This document shows positions 1-10,363 of a stretch of 64,000 nt of DNA, piece by piece (position 1 is the first letter of the stretch; the number at the start of each line of letters is the position of its first letter). Both the position numbers and the translations under genes were made by a program. The stretch is from assembly GCF_003046295.1 (NCBI RefSeq), contig NZ_PZZN01000002.1:62001-126000 (forward strand), in the 5' to 3' direction. The DNA comes from Sphingomonas aerolata (GTDB taxonomy: Bacteria; Pseudomonadota; Alphaproteobacteria; Sphingomonadales; Sphingomonadaceae). A model generated the notes under the pieces. That model saw only the letters and a program-made list of their open reading frames with translations, searched no databases and had not been told where the DNA came from.

Positions 1-1
1 C

Positions 2-772
2 GTCCTCGCGCTCGAAGAACGGCGCAACGCGCTGCCGCTCAAGGATCTGCTCCGCGTCCGCACGACCGGCGTCCAGGTCATCGAGATTTCGACCTTTCTC
101 GAACGCGAAACCGGGCGGATCGATCTCAACAGCGTGAATCCGTCCTGGCTGATCTTTTCCGACGGTTTTGCCAGTGGCCGGATGCTGTCGAGCGTGTTCA
201 AGCGCGCGTTCGACATCGTCGCCAGCCTGATCCTGCTCGCGGTCACGCTGCCGATCATCCTGGTCACCGCGCTTGCGATCAAACTCGAGTCGCGCGGCCC
301 CGCTTTCTATCGCCAGCGGCGCGTCGGCCTCTACAATCAGGGGTTCGACATCCTGAAGCTCCGCTCGATGCGGCAGGATGCCGAGATTGCGGGCAAGGCG
401 GTCTGGGCGGCGGAGGACGATCCCCGGATCACGCGGATCGGCCGCTTCATCCGCAAGGTCCGCATCGACGAACTGCCGCAGACCTGGACCGTGCTCCGCG
501 GCGAGATGAGCTTTGTCGGCCCACGCCCCGAACGGCCACAATTCGTCGACGAACTCGAGACCTATCTGCCCTATTATGCCGAGCGTCACATGGTGAAGCC
601 GGGCATCACGGGCTGGGCGCAGATCAACTATCCTTACGGCGCATCGATCGAGGATGCGCGGCACAAGCTCGAATATGATCTGTATTACGCCAAGAATTAT
701 TCGCCCTTTCTCGACATGCTGATCCTCTTGCAGACGCTCCGGGTCGTTCTGTGGCCGACCGGCGCGCGCTGA
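2..772 (+). CDS. Exopolysaccharide sugar transferase, EpsB/PEP-CTERM type (5' end off the window)
   Basis: Membrane phosphoglycosyl transferase that would move a sugar-1-phosphate onto undecaprenyl phosphate to begin exopolysaccharide repeat-unit synthesis. The open frame runs in from the left edge with no start, so only the last 256 residues are seen. The visible N-terminal stretch (LEERRNALPLKDLL) matches the linker before the catalytic domain. It is followed by KRAFDIVASLILLAV (membrane hairpin), RGPAFYRQRRVG, the KLRSM segment, DELPQ and VGPRPERP, which are hallmarks of the bacterial sugar transferase family (PF02397). It ends 7 nt before prsK, so it is probably co-transcribed with it. 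The prsK-prsR-prsT context points to the EpsB subtype found in PEP-CTERM/exosortase exopolysaccharide loci. The family is certain; the exact sugar donor cannot be told. Confidence 0.9.
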   Translation, partial: VLALEERRNALPLKDLLRVRTTGVQVIEISTFLERETGRIDLNSVNPSWLIFSDGFASGRMLSSVFKRAFDIVASLILLAVTLPIILVTALAIKLESRGPAFYRQRRVGLYNQGFDILKLRSMRQDAEIAGKAVWAAEDDPRITRIGRFIRKVRIDELPQTWTVLRGEMSFVGPRPERPQFVDELETYLPYYAERHMVKPGITGWAQINYPYGASIEDARHKLEYDLYYAKNYSPFLDMLILLQTLRVVLWPTGAR

Positions 773-779
773 ACGTGGC

Positions 780-2840
780 ATGATCGCGCTGCTGATCCTG
801 TGGACGCACGCGTTGGCCGCGCTGCTGTTCGGCGCGCTCGTGTTCAGGCAGGCGCAGCGGCCGGCCGGCGGCTGGTCGAACGCGGCCTTTGTCGGCCCGC
901 TTATCCTGACGACGCTCTGGGCCCTGGCCGTGTCGGGCATCGACTTCCGCGATGTCAGCACCCGGATCGCCGAAAGCGCGCGCACCATCGCCTGGCTCGG
1001 CTTCATGTTCGCGCTCGTACGCCGGGAACGGACCGGCAATCGCGCACTGGGTGCGGTCTATGGCACCGTCGTGGCGATCGCGGTGATCGGCGCGCTGCTC
1101 GCGGTCGTCGAACTGGTGCCGATGGACGCCGATGCGCAGGCACAGACCGAATCGGCACGGCTGGTGTTCGGGATGATGGTGGGGATCAGCGCGCTGGTGC
1201 TGGTCCATCATCTGCATCAGGCGGCACGGGCCTCGGCCGACGCGGCGTGGCACGGCGGACGGCTGGTCGTGGTCGCGGTCACGATCATGTGGAGCGTCGA
1301 TCTGTTGGTGGCTGTCAGCGCCTATGTCGCGCCGCGCTGGACGCCTGTGATCGTTGCCGCACGCGGTGTCGCGATGATCGGCATGGCGCTGCTCCTGCTG
1401 GTCGCGGTCACCCGTCGCGGTGACTGGACGTTCGCAGTGTCGCGGCGCGTCGCCACCCGGTCGCTCGGCGCGATCGCGGTGATCAGCTATGTCGGGATCA
1501 CCGCCGTCGCGACCAGCGCCGCCGACGCCTATGGCGGCGATCATGCGCGACTGATCCAGACCGCGATCATCTGCGGTGCGACCGCCGCGCTGTTCGGGCT
1601 GCTGGCGACGTCATGGCTGCGCGCATGGGCGAAGGTGAAGATCGCCAAGCACCTCTTTCGCCATCGCTATGACTATCGCGCGGAGTGGCAGCGTTTCACC
1701 GACACGCTGGGCGCACCGGGCGACGGCGCCGCGCCGCTCGACGGACGGATCGTGAAGGCGGTGGCGGACCTGACCGACAGCCCGGGCGGTCTCTTGCTCG
1801 TCCCCGACGGCCTCGGCATGAGCAGCGCCGCCGCCTGGAACTGGGAGATGGCAACGGCGCCGGCACCAATGTCGGATCGGGCGCTGGCCGAGCGTCTTCG
1901 TCTCAGCCCGCGGATCATCGAACTCGACCCCGTACGACGCGGCACGGCCCCGGCGGAGGAAATTGCGAGCGTGCCGCACTGGCTCAGCGCGTACCCCGCC
2001 GCCTGGGCGATCGTGCCTCTGGTGCATGGCGGTGCACTGGTTGGCGCGATCATTCTCGCCCGTCCGCCGGTCGATCGCGCGCTGGACTGGGAGGATTTCG
2101 ACCTGTTGCGGGTCGCGGGCCGGCAGGCGGCGAGCTACCTCGCCGAAGACCGTGCGCATGCAGCGCTCGCGGACGCGCAGCGGTTCGACGAATTCAACCG
2201 CCGCTTCGCGTTCATCCTGCACGACATCAAGAACCTCGTCAGCCAGTTGACGCTGGTCGCGCGCAACGCAGAGCGTCACGCCGACAATCCGGCGTTCCGC
2301 GTCGACATGGTTGCCACACTCCAGGACTCCGCCGATCGCATGAACGCGCTGCTCGCCCGGCTTTCACAAACGCACGCGGCCCCCAGTGAGTCGTTCCAGC
2401 CGGTCGATGTCGCAGCGCTGGTCAACCGCGTCGTCGGCGCGCGTCGCGCACAGCATCCGATCGCGGCACAGGCGACCGGACAGGTGTTCGCCCGGGCGCA
2501 GACGGCACGACTCGAACAGGTGCTCGGCCACCTGATCCAGAACGCGATCGAAGCGAGCCACCGCGACGCTCCGATCGTCGTCGCGGTCACGGCAAACGGC
2601 GCGACCATCGCGATCGACGTGATCGACCAAGGGTGCGGGATGAGCCCGGGCTTCGTCCGCCATCAGCTGTTCCGGCCGTTCGCCTCGTCTAAGCCGCTGG
2701 GATTCGGGATCGGCGCGTTCGAGGCACTGCAACTGGTCGGGGCGATGGGGGGATCGCTCGATGTCTTCAGCCGGGAAGGTGAGGGGACGCGGTTCCGCAT
2801 ATCGTTGCCGGCGGCCGATGCGATGGAGGCGGCGGCATGA
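780..2840 (+). CDS. prsK: PEP-CTERM system sensor histidine kinase PrsK
   Basis: Membrane sensor kinase of 686 residues. The N-terminal third is a series of hydrophobic helices (about residues 1-290), followed by a GAF-like region (about 300-460) and a kinase core. The H-box is FILHDIKNLVSQL with phospho-acceptor His481, the N-box is HLIQNAIEAS with Asn588, and the G-box regions are DQGCGMS and GFGIGAFEA. It starts 7 nt after the sugar transferase and its stop overlaps the start of the response regulator by 4 nt (ATGA), so the pair is translationally coupled. In known PEP-CTERM exopolysaccharide loci PrsK phosphorylates PrsR, which drives sigma-54 promoters. The signal sensed is not known. 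The assignment rests on domain order and synteny. Confidence 0.9.
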   Translation: MIALLILWTHALAALLFGALVFRQAQRPAGGWSNAAFVGPLILTTLWALAVSGIDFRDVSTRIAESARTIAWLGFMFALVRRERTGNRALGAVYGTVVAIAVIGALLAVVELVPMDADAQAQTESARLVFGMMVGISALVLVHHLHQAARASADAAWHGGRLVVVAVTIMWSVDLLVAVSAYVAPRWTPVIVAARGVAMIGMALLLLVAVTRRGDWTFAVSRRVATRSLGAIAVISYVGITAVATSAADAYGGDHARLIQTAIICGATAALFGLLATSWLRAWAKVKIAKHLFRHRYDYRAEWQRFTDTLGAPGDGAAPLDGRIVKAVADLTDSPGGLLLVPDGLGMSSAAAWNWEMATAPAPMSDRALAERLRLSPRIIELDPVRRGTAPAEEIASVPHWLSAYPAAWAIVPLVHGGALVGAIILARPPVDRALDWEDFDLLRVAGRQAASYLAEDRAHAALADAQRFDEFNRRFAFILHDIKNLVSQLTLVARNAERHADNPAFRVDMVATLQDSADRMNALLARLSQTHAAPSESFQPVDVAALVNRVVGARRAQHPIAAQATGQVFARAQTARLEQVLGHLIQNAIEASHRDAPIVVAVTANGATIAIDVIDQGCGMSPGFVRHQLFRPFASSKPLGFGIGAFEALQLVGAMGGSLDVFSREGEGTRFRISLPAADAMEAAA

Positions 2841-4216
2841 GCGCATCGGCATCCCCTGTGGAGGCGCGCCCGGTGCTTCTGATCGTCGAGGACGATCTCG
2901 GGCTGCAGCGACAGCTGCGCTGGGCGTATGAGGGCTATGAGATCGTCGTCGCCAGCGACCGCGTCACCGCGATCGAAGCAATCCGCGCGCACGAACCCGC
3001 CGTCGTCACGCTCGATCTCGGCCTGCCACCCGATCCCGACGGCGTTGCCGAGGGCTTTGCGACGCTGCGCGAAATCCTCGCGCTGAAACCTGATACCAAG
3101 GTGATCATCGCCTCCGGGCACGGCGCCCGCGAAAGCGCGCTGCTCGCGATCGCGGAGGGGGCGTGGGATTTCTATGCCAAACCGATCGATATCGACGTGC
3201 TTGGGATGATCGTCGCACGTGCGTTCCACGTCCATCGCCTCGAGGCGGAAAACCGGCGGCTTGCGGCGCGGGTAGCAGCGAGCGGGACGGGATTTGGCGG
3301 CGTGATCGCTGCCTCGCCCGAAATGGCGCTGGTGACGCGGACGCTCGAACGGGTCGCGCCCGCCAATGTGGCGGTGATGCTGCTGGGCGCGAGCGGCACG
3401 GGCAAGGAAGTGCTCGCGCGCGGTGTCCATGATGCGTCGCCGCGCGCGCGGGGCAGGTTCGTCGCGATCAACTGCGCGGCGATTCCCGAGACGTTGCTCG
3501 AAAGTGAACTGTTCGGCCATGAAAAGGGGGCGTTCACCGGCGCGATCAAGACCACCGAGGGCAAGATCGAACAGGCGGCGGGTGGCACGCTGTTCCTCGA
3601 CGAGATCGGCGACGTGCCGCTGACGCTACAGGTCAAACTGTTGCGGTTCCTGCAGGAACGAGTGATCGAGCGGGTCGGCGGCCGCAAGGCGATCCCGGTC
3701 GACACGCGGATCGTCTGCGCGACGCATCAGGATGTCGACGCGATGGTCGCGGCGGGCCGGTTCCGCGAGGATCTCTATTATCGGCTGGCGGAAATTGTTG
3801 TCCGGATCCCCTCATTAGCGGAGCGCAGCGGCGACGCGGCGCTGCTCGCGCGGCATTTTCTGCCGAAGTACGCCAAGACGATGAATGCCGGCGTAACCGG
3901 CCTCGCCCCCGATGCGCGCGCGGCGATCGATGGCTGGAGCTGGCCGGGCAATGTTCGCGAGCTCGAAAACCGGATCAAGCGCGCGGTGATCATGGCCGAC
4001 GGCAAGCTGATTACCGCTGCCGATCTCGACCTCGGCGGTACCGCCGACACGGCCGACGGGCTGAACCTGCGGGCGGCGCGGGAGGTGGCGGATCGCAAGG
4101 CCATCCGTCGTGCGCTGAGCCGTGCCGGGGGCAATATCTCGAGCGCCTCCAGGCTGCTCGGGATCAGCCGGCCGACGCTGTACGATCTGCTGAAAAGCTA
4201 TGATCTCCATGCGTGA
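2837..4216 (+). CDS. prsR: PEP-CTERM system response regulator PrsR, sigma-54 activator
   Basis: NtrC-type regulator of 459 residues: receiver domain (residues 12-130, phospho-acceptor Asp60 in TLDLGLPP), AAA+ sigma-54 interaction domain (Walker A GASGTGKE at 184-191, and the sigma-54 contact loop GAFTGA at 231-236) and a C-terminal Fis-type helix-turn-helix (NISSASRLLGISRPTLYDLL). An intact GAFTGA loop means it can remodel sigma-54 RNA polymerase. Its ATG overlaps the prsK stop by 4 nt, and it shares 17 nt with the start of the TPR gene. Partner of PrsK by gene order; the likely targets are exopolysaccharide and PEP-CTERM protein genes outside the window. I found no clear -24/-12 promoter in this stretch. 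Confidence 0.92.
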   Translation: MSASASPVEARPVLLIVEDDLGLQRQLRWAYEGYEIVVASDRVTAIEAIRAHEPAVVTLDLGLPPDPDGVAEGFATLREILALKPDTKVIIASGHGARESALLAIAEGAWDFYAKPIDIDVLGMIVARAFHVHRLEAENRRLAARVAASGTGFGGVIAASPEMALVTRTLERVAPANVAVMLLGASGTGKEVLARGVHDASPRARGRFVAINCAAIPETLLESELFGHEKGAFTGAIKTTEGKIEQAAGGTLFLDEIGDVPLTLQVKLLRFLQERVIERVGGRKAIPVDTRIVCATHQDVDAMVAAGRFREDLYYRLAEIVVRIPSLAERSGDAALLARHFLPKYAKTMNAGVTGLAPDARAAIDGWSWPGNVRELENRIKRAVIMADGKLITAADLDLGGTADTADGLNLRAAREVADRKAIRRALSRAGGNISSASRLLGISRPTLYDLLKSYDLHA

Positions 4217-6224
4217 CCCGCGATATCCGCCGTTGCGGCGCGGACGCGCGCGCCGGCGCCGGCGTGTGTTCACGCGGAGCCATGCCCGTCTGTTGGCGAT
4301 CGGGCTGCTCATGCTGGCCGTCGCGGGGACGGCGACGCTGCTGATGCTGCGGCGCGATCCCCCCGATGCGCGACGCTTGCTCCACGACGCGCGGATCACA
4401 CTGCAGTCGGGCAATTACAGTGCGGCCCGGTCCAATGGGCAGGCGGCGATCGCGGCGGCACCGTCGAACGGGCCTGCCCATGTCGTCCTTGCACGCGCCC
4501 TGCTCGAACTGGGAGACGGGCTCGCGGCCGAGGCCGAACTGACCCGCGCGCGCGATGCCGGCATCGCGATCGCCACGCTCTACCCGTTCCAGGCGCAGGC
4601 GCGGCTGCTCCAGAATGACCCGGTCGGTGCTATCGAGGCGGCCGACCGCGCCGCACCGCGCCAGGCCGCCTATGCCCGCCGCATCCGCGCCGCCGCGCTG
4701 GCACTGCTCGGCAACGGCGCTGCAGCCCGCGTCGATCTCGGTCGCCTGGTGGCAGAGCAGCCTCGCGACGGGCGCAACTGGACCGCGCTGGGTCGCGTGG
4801 CGCTGGCTATGGGCGATGTCGGTACCGCCGCGGATGCTGCGACGCGTGCGGTCGTGCTGTTGCCGGATGAGCCCGCGGCGCTGACGTTGCAGGGCGAGAT
4901 TGTCCGCCGGCGGTACGGCCTGGTCGCAGCACTCCCCTGGTTCGAGCGCGCGCTTGCACGCGATGCTTATTATCATCCGGCGCTGATCGAATATGCCGCC
5001 ACGCTCGGCGATGCCGGGCGATATCGCGCCATGCTGGCGGCGACGCGACGCGCGCAGCGGGCGCGACCCGGCAGCCCGCAGGCGCTATATCTCCAGGCGG
5101 TGCTCGCGGCGCGCGCGGGCCGGACCGAACTCGCGCGCGGGCTGCTTCAGAAGACCGGTGGGGCGATCGATAGCCTGCCCGGTGCGATCCTGCTTAGCGG
5201 TGCGCTCGACTATGCCGAGGGGCGGTTCGAACAGGCCGGTGCGATGTGGCGCGGTCTCGCGCGGCAACAGCCGCTCAACGTCAGCGTGCGCCGGCTGCTG
5301 GGGGCCGCATTGCTGCGGTCGGGTGATCCGCGCGGCGCGCAGGAGGTGCTGAGGCCGATCGTCACCCGTGCGGACGCCGACAGCTACGCGCTCGTGCTTT
5401 TCGCGCGTGCGGCAGCCGCTACCGCAACGACGGATCGGGAGCGCGATGCTGTGGCGCAGGATCTCGATCGCGCCAACCGCGGTGCCACCGGGATGGCGAC
5501 GGCCTTCGCGATCGACGATCAGGTCGGCACGCTCGACGCGGCGATCCTGCAGTCTCCGGGCGATCCGGGCGCGCTGCTGGCGGCGATCCGTGGCCGGATC
5601 CAGGCGCGCGCGCCGGGTGATGCGCTTGCCCGCGCGCGCAGCCTTGCGCGGGCAAGCCCCGGCGCGCCCGCCGCCCAGTTGGCGCTGGGCGACACCTTTG
5701 CGGTGGCGGGGCGTTACGCGGACGCTGCACCGCTCTATGCGCGCGCCGCGGATCTCAGCTTCGACGAACCGACGATGCTGCGCCTGGTCGACGCGCTGAG
5801 CCGGGTCTCGCGGCAGCGCCCGGCATCGACCGCGCTGGCCCTGTATCTTTCGCAAAATCCGCAGAGCCTCACCGGCCAGCGAATCCTTGGCCATTGGCAC
5901 GTGATGGCGGGCAACTGGACCGCGGCGATCGATACGCTCGAAGCGGTGCGCCGGCGGATCGGCAATCGTGACGCGGGGCTGCTGACCGATCTCGCGCGCG
6001 CCTATGCCGGGGCGGCGCCGCGTGACGGCGCAGATACGGCAGCGCTTCGCTATGCGCGCGCCGCCTATGCGCTCGCGCCAATGAATGCAGCGGCGACCGA
6101 CGCCTATGGCATCGCGCTGGCGGGCGTCGGCAAGCTTGACGGTGCGCGGCAGGTGCTGACCAAGGCGGTGGCGCTGGCCCCCGGGGATCGCGCCATCGCC
6201 AGCCATCTCGCCCAGCTCCGTTAG
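4200..6224 (+). CDS. prsT: PrsT-like TPR-repeat protein of the PEP-CTERM locus
   Basis: A 674-residue protein made almost wholly of degenerate tetratricopeptide repeats, rich in Ala, Leu and Arg. The N-terminus is strongly basic (RRGRARRRRRVF) and is followed by one hydrophobic segment (LLAIGLLMLAVAGTATLLML, about residues 32-51) that reads as a signal anchor. Canonical PrsT is a TPR lipoprotein, but no lipobox cysteine follows this segment here. The start overlaps prsR by 17 nt; a second ATG nine bases later (MRDPRY) is an equal candidate. Position directly behind prsK-prsR is the main argument for the name. It probably scaffolds exopolysaccharide export or PEP-CTERM protein handling at the inner membrane (inferred). 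Confidence 0.78.
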   Translation: MISMRDPRYPPLRRGRARRRRRVFTRSHARLLAIGLLMLAVAGTATLLMLRRDPPDARRLLHDARITLQSGNYSAARSNGQAAIAAAPSNGPAHVVLARALLELGDGLAAEAELTRARDAGIAIATLYPFQAQARLLQNDPVGAIEAADRAAPRQAAYARRIRAAALALLGNGAAARVDLGRLVAEQPRDGRNWTALGRVALAMGDVGTAADAATRAVVLLPDEPAALTLQGEIVRRRYGLVAALPWFERALARDAYYHPALIEYAATLGDAGRYRAMLAATRRAQRARPGSPQALYLQAVLAARAGRTELARGLLQKTGGAIDSLPGAILLSGALDYAEGRFEQAGAMWRGLARQQPLNVSVRRLLGAALLRSGDPRGAQEVLRPIVTRADADSYALVLFARAAAATATTDRERDAVAQDLDRANRGATGMATAFAIDDQVGTLDAAILQSPGDPGALLAAIRGRIQARAPGDALARARSLARASPGAPAAQLALGDTFAVAGRYADAAPLYARAADLSFDEPTMLRLVDALSRVSRQRPASTALALYLSQNPQSLTGQRILGHWHVMAGNWTAAIDTLEAVRRRIGNRDAGLLTDLARAYAGAAPRDGADTAALRYARAAYALAPMNAAATDAYGIALAGVGKLDGARQVLTKAVALAPGDRAIASHLAQLR

Positions 6225-6262
6225 ACCTTGTCGCACGGCGGCGGTGCCGTCATGACCGCGCG

Positions 6263-7072
6263 ATGATTGACCCGCTCGACAGGATCGCCGCCGCCCTCGA
6301 ACGCCTCTCGCCGCCGCCGCCGCCAGTAGCGGACTGTCTGGCGTTTCCCGCCTACGTCTGGCGCAACCGGGCGCTTGTCCCGATCCGCGGTTTCGCCCCG
6401 CTGCCGCTCGATCTGCTTATAGGTATCGATCGGCAGAAGCACGTGCTGCTGGAGATGGTCCGGCGTGTCGCCCGCGGCCATGCGGCGCATGACGTCCTGC
6501 TATGGGGGGCGCGAGGTACCGGTAAATCGGCGCTGGTGAAAAGCGTCGTCGCCGCGGTCCAGGCCGAACAGGGCAATGTCGCGCTGATCGAGATCGCCGA
6601 CATGACCGCGCTGCCGGACCTGTTTGCGATGCTGGCACCCGTGGACCGCGCCTTCATCGTCTTCGTCGACGATCTAGGCATCGATACTCCGTCTGAGGCG
6701 CGTGTACTGAGATCCGTGCTCGAAGGCGGTGCAGAGCCACGTCCCGCCAATGTGCGTCTGGCCGTGACGGCGAACCGCCGGCATCTGGCGCCACGCGATA
6801 TCGCCGAACAGGAAAGTGCCATCAATCCACGCGATTCGATCGACGACCAGCTGGCGCTGGCGGATCGGTTCGGACTCAGTCTGGGGTTTCATGCCGTCGA
6901 TCAGGACGGCTATCTGGCAATCGTCGCGGGCTATGCCGCGCTGCACGATCTGCCATTTCAACCCGACGAGGCCCTGACATGGGCAACGCAGCGGGGAAGC
7001 CGTTCCGGGCGTGTTGCCTGGCAGTATATTGTTGATCTAGCGGGGCGGTCCCGGCGCGCGATCAGCAAATAA
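6263..7072 (+). CDS. DUF815-family AAA ATPase
   Basis: A 269-residue P-loop ATPase of the DUF815 family (PF05673). After a proline-rich N-terminus it has the family-typical LLIGIDRQKHVLLEM stretch, Walker A GARGTGKS (about residues 87-94) and a Walker B-like FIVFVDDLGID, then sensor-region arginines (RLAVTANRRHL). It has no signal peptide, so it is cytoplasmic. It follows prsT by 38 nt on the same strand and may be read through from that operon, although the family is common outside PEP-CTERM loci. The biochemical role of DUF815 proteins is not established. Just past its stop lies a hairpin oriented for the opposite strand. Confidence 0.85.
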   Translation: MIDPLDRIAAALERLSPPPPPVADCLAFPAYVWRNRALVPIRGFAPLPLDLLIGIDRQKHVLLEMVRRVARGHAAHDVLLWGARGTGKSALVKSVVAAVQAEQGNVALIEIADMTALPDLFAMLAPVDRAFIVFVDDLGIDTPSEARVLRSVLEGGAEPRPANVRLAVTANRRHLAPRDIAEQESAINPRDSIDDQLALADRFGLSLGFHAVDQDGYLAIVAGYAALHDLPFQPDEALTWATQRGSRSGRVAWQYIVDLAGRSRRAISK

Positions 7073-7075
7073 CGT

Positions 7076-7103
7076 AAAAAGGGCCGGCGCCGAAGCGCCG
7101 ACC
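7076..7103 (-). terminator. Rho-independent terminator of the small secreted protein gene
   Basis: Read on the minus strand, a 9-bp GC-rich stem (GGTCGGCGC / GCGCCGGCC, one G-T pair) closes a TTCG tetraloop and is followed directly by TTTTT. It begins 12 nt past the stop of the minus-strand gene at 7115-7369. On the plus strand no T-run follows, so it should act mainly on minus-strand transcripts. Confidence 0.85.
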
Positions 7104-7114
7104 CCCAGAACAGC

Positions 7115-7369
7115 TTAGTTGCTGTCCGAATCGTTGTCGTTGTCGTCCTTGACGATGGCGACAACGCCAATCGCAACGACGCCAGCTGCGATCAGACCGG
7201 CGATCACGCCAGCGCCTGCAGCCTTGTTCTTGCCGGTCGTTGCCGAACCGACGCGTGCCTTCGAAACCGACAGGCTCGACGCAGGGTTGGCAGGCGCAGC
7301 AACGGCTGCAACCGACGTGGACATCATAGCGATAGCGAGCGCGCTACCGGTCAGGTTCTTCAGCTTCAT
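7115..7369 (-). CDS. Small secreted or membrane protein with acidic Asp/Asn/Ser tail, unknown function
   Basis: 84 residues from the ATG at 7369, which has a good ribosome site (GGAGAG six bases upstream); a longer in-frame start lacks one. It begins with a clear signal peptide (MKLKNLTGSALAIAMMSTSVAAVAA), then a short polar stretch (SSLSVSKARVG), a Gly/Ala/Val/Ile hydrophobic helix (GVIAGLIAAGVVAIGVVAIV) and the tail KDDNDNDSDSN. It is monocistronic with its own strong terminator, which argues for a real and probably well-expressed gene. No domain is recognised. The cleaved product would be a tiny single-span protein with an acidic cytoplasmic or periplasmic tail. Sphingomonads carry similar small proteins annotated as hypothetical. 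Confidence 0.75.
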   Translation of the reverse strand: MKLKNLTGSALAIAMMSTSVAAVAAPANPASSLSVSKARVGSATTGKNKAAGAGVIAGLIAAGVVAIGVVAIVKDDNDNDSDSN

Positions 7370-7456
7370 AAGACTCTCCAAAACGTACAATGGCGGGATG
7401 CTGCAACGCGGTAACATGTGTCAAGTTCCAAATGGTTCGGAACGGTTTAGCTGCCG

Positions 7457-9232
<1,776 letters not shown>

Positions 9233-9318
9233 GTCCGCGTCACCTAGGGTCGCCGGGTGATGCAGGCAAGTTACACTATGCTGTCGTCCTGCTGTCGTCC
9301 TCATTCACAGGCTGTTCA

Positions 9319-9654
9319 ATGCGCCGGGCCTATGCCACCTCCATGAAGATGCTGCTGTTCCTGACCGCTTTTGCTGCTTTCCCGGTGCTGACGGGCGTCG
9401 CCGTCGCGCAGGCGCCCGATCAGCGGCATGGCGACCAGCGATCCGCCTTCGAAGCCCGCAAGACGGGGCGGTCCCTGTCGTTGCGCGAAATCGAGGCGCG
9501 GGTGATCCCGACGATGCGCGGCTCGCAGTATATTGGCTTCGACTATGATTCGGGCAGCGCCATTTACACGCTCAAGTTCCTGCGCGATGGAACCGTGATC
9601 TGGGTCGATGTCGACGGCCGGACTGGCCAGATCGTCGGCCGCACCGACCGGTAA
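9319..9654 (+). CDS. PepSY-domain periplasmic protein
   Basis: About 111 residues. After MRRAYATS comes a signal peptide (MKMLLFLTAFAAFPVLTGVAVAQA), then one PepSY-type domain: SLREIEARVIPTMRGSQYIGF, YTLKFLRDGTVIWVDVD and GRTGQIVGR, the last being the family's characteristic end. PepSY domains are thought to act as regulatory or inhibitory modules in the cell envelope. It lies 34 nt upstream of an OmpR-type regulator and its kinase, a recurring arrangement in which the PepSY protein is a periplasmic accessory to the sensor. The start is uncertain: ATG 9319 or ATG 9343 both give a good signal peptide and neither has a strong ribosome site. Confidence 0.8.
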   Translation: MRRAYATSMKMLLFLTAFAAFPVLTGVAVAQAPDQRHGDQRSAFEARKTGRSLSLREIEARVIPTMRGSQYIGFDYDSGSAIYTLKFLRDGTVIWVDVDGRTGQIVGRTDR

Positions 9655-9688
9655 CCCGGTAGCGGGCAATTCAAGCGAGAGGATTATC

Positions 9689-10354
9689 ATGCGCGTTCTG
9701 ATCGTCGAGGACGAGCCGAATCTTGGGGCTCAGCTTAAGAATACCCTCGAGGGCGCCGGCTATGCGATCGACCTCGCAGTCGATGGCGAGGAGGGGCATT
9801 TCCTGGGTTCGACCGAGAATTACGATGCCGTCGTGCTCGACCTTGGCCTGCCCGAGATCGACGGCCTTACCGTGCTCGACCGCTGGCGCAAGGAGGGCAA
9901 GGTCATGCCCGTCCTGGTGCTGACCGCGCGCGACAGCTGGTCCGACAAGGTCGCCGGGCTCGACGCGGGTGCAGACGACTATGTCGCCAAGCCTTTCCAG
10001 AGCGAGGAACTCATCGCGCGCCTGCGGGCGCTCATCCGCCGTGCGAGCGGCAATGCCTCTTCCGAACTGACTGCTGGCGACATCCGCCTTGACACGCGCA
10101 GCGGCAAGGTGACGCGTGCGGGCGAGCCGGTGAAGCTGACCGCGCAGGAATATAAGCTGCTGAGCTATCTGCTGCACCACAAGGGCAAGGTCGTCAGCCG
10201 AACCGAGCTGATCGAGCATATCTACGATCAGGATTTCGATCGCGATTCAAACACGATCGAGGTGTTCGTGACGCGTATTCGCAAGAAGCTGGGTCAGGAC
10301 GTGATCACCACGATCCGCGGGCTGGGCTACAGCCTCGAAGATCCGGACGCCTGA
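9689..10354 (+). CDS. OmpR/PhoP-family response regulator
   Basis: 221 residues from ATG 9689, preceded by GAGAGGA six bases upstream. Receiver domain with the acidic pair VEDEP, phospho-acceptor Asp51 (VVLDLGLPEIDG), the conserved Thr (VLVLTARDSW) and Lys (DDYVAKPF). It is followed by a winged-helix Trans_reg_C domain (LTAQEYKLLSYLLHHKGKV, then the recognition segment SNTIEVFVTRIRKKLG). The regulator lies between a PepSY protein and a sensor kinase, and the three likely form one operon. The sequence resembles PhoP-type regulators. Target genes are not identifiable from the window, although PepSY-linked systems often respond to envelope stress or divalent cations (inferred). Confidence 0.9.
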   Translation: MRVLIVEDEPNLGAQLKNTLEGAGYAIDLAVDGEEGHFLGSTENYDAVVLDLGLPEIDGLTVLDRWRKEGKVMPVLVLTARDSWSDKVAGLDAGADDYVAKPFQSEELIARLRALIRRASGNASSELTAGDIRLDTRSGKVTRAGEPVKLTAQEYKLLSYLLHHKGKVVSRTELIEHIYDQDFDRDSNTIEVFVTRIRKKLGQDVITTIRGLGYSLEDPDA

Positions 10355-10363
10355 TCCCAATCT

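Noticed and set aside
624..1544. 306-residue minus-strand ORF opposite epsB/prsK
   Set aside because: Composition (His, Arg, Asp rich) is that of an antisense shadow of prsK.
7427..7443. Possible alphaproteobacterial LexA box (GTTC...GTTC) near the small protein gene and uup
   Set aside because: The two GTTC half-sites are six bases apart, whereas the known box needs seven; no SOS gene follows.
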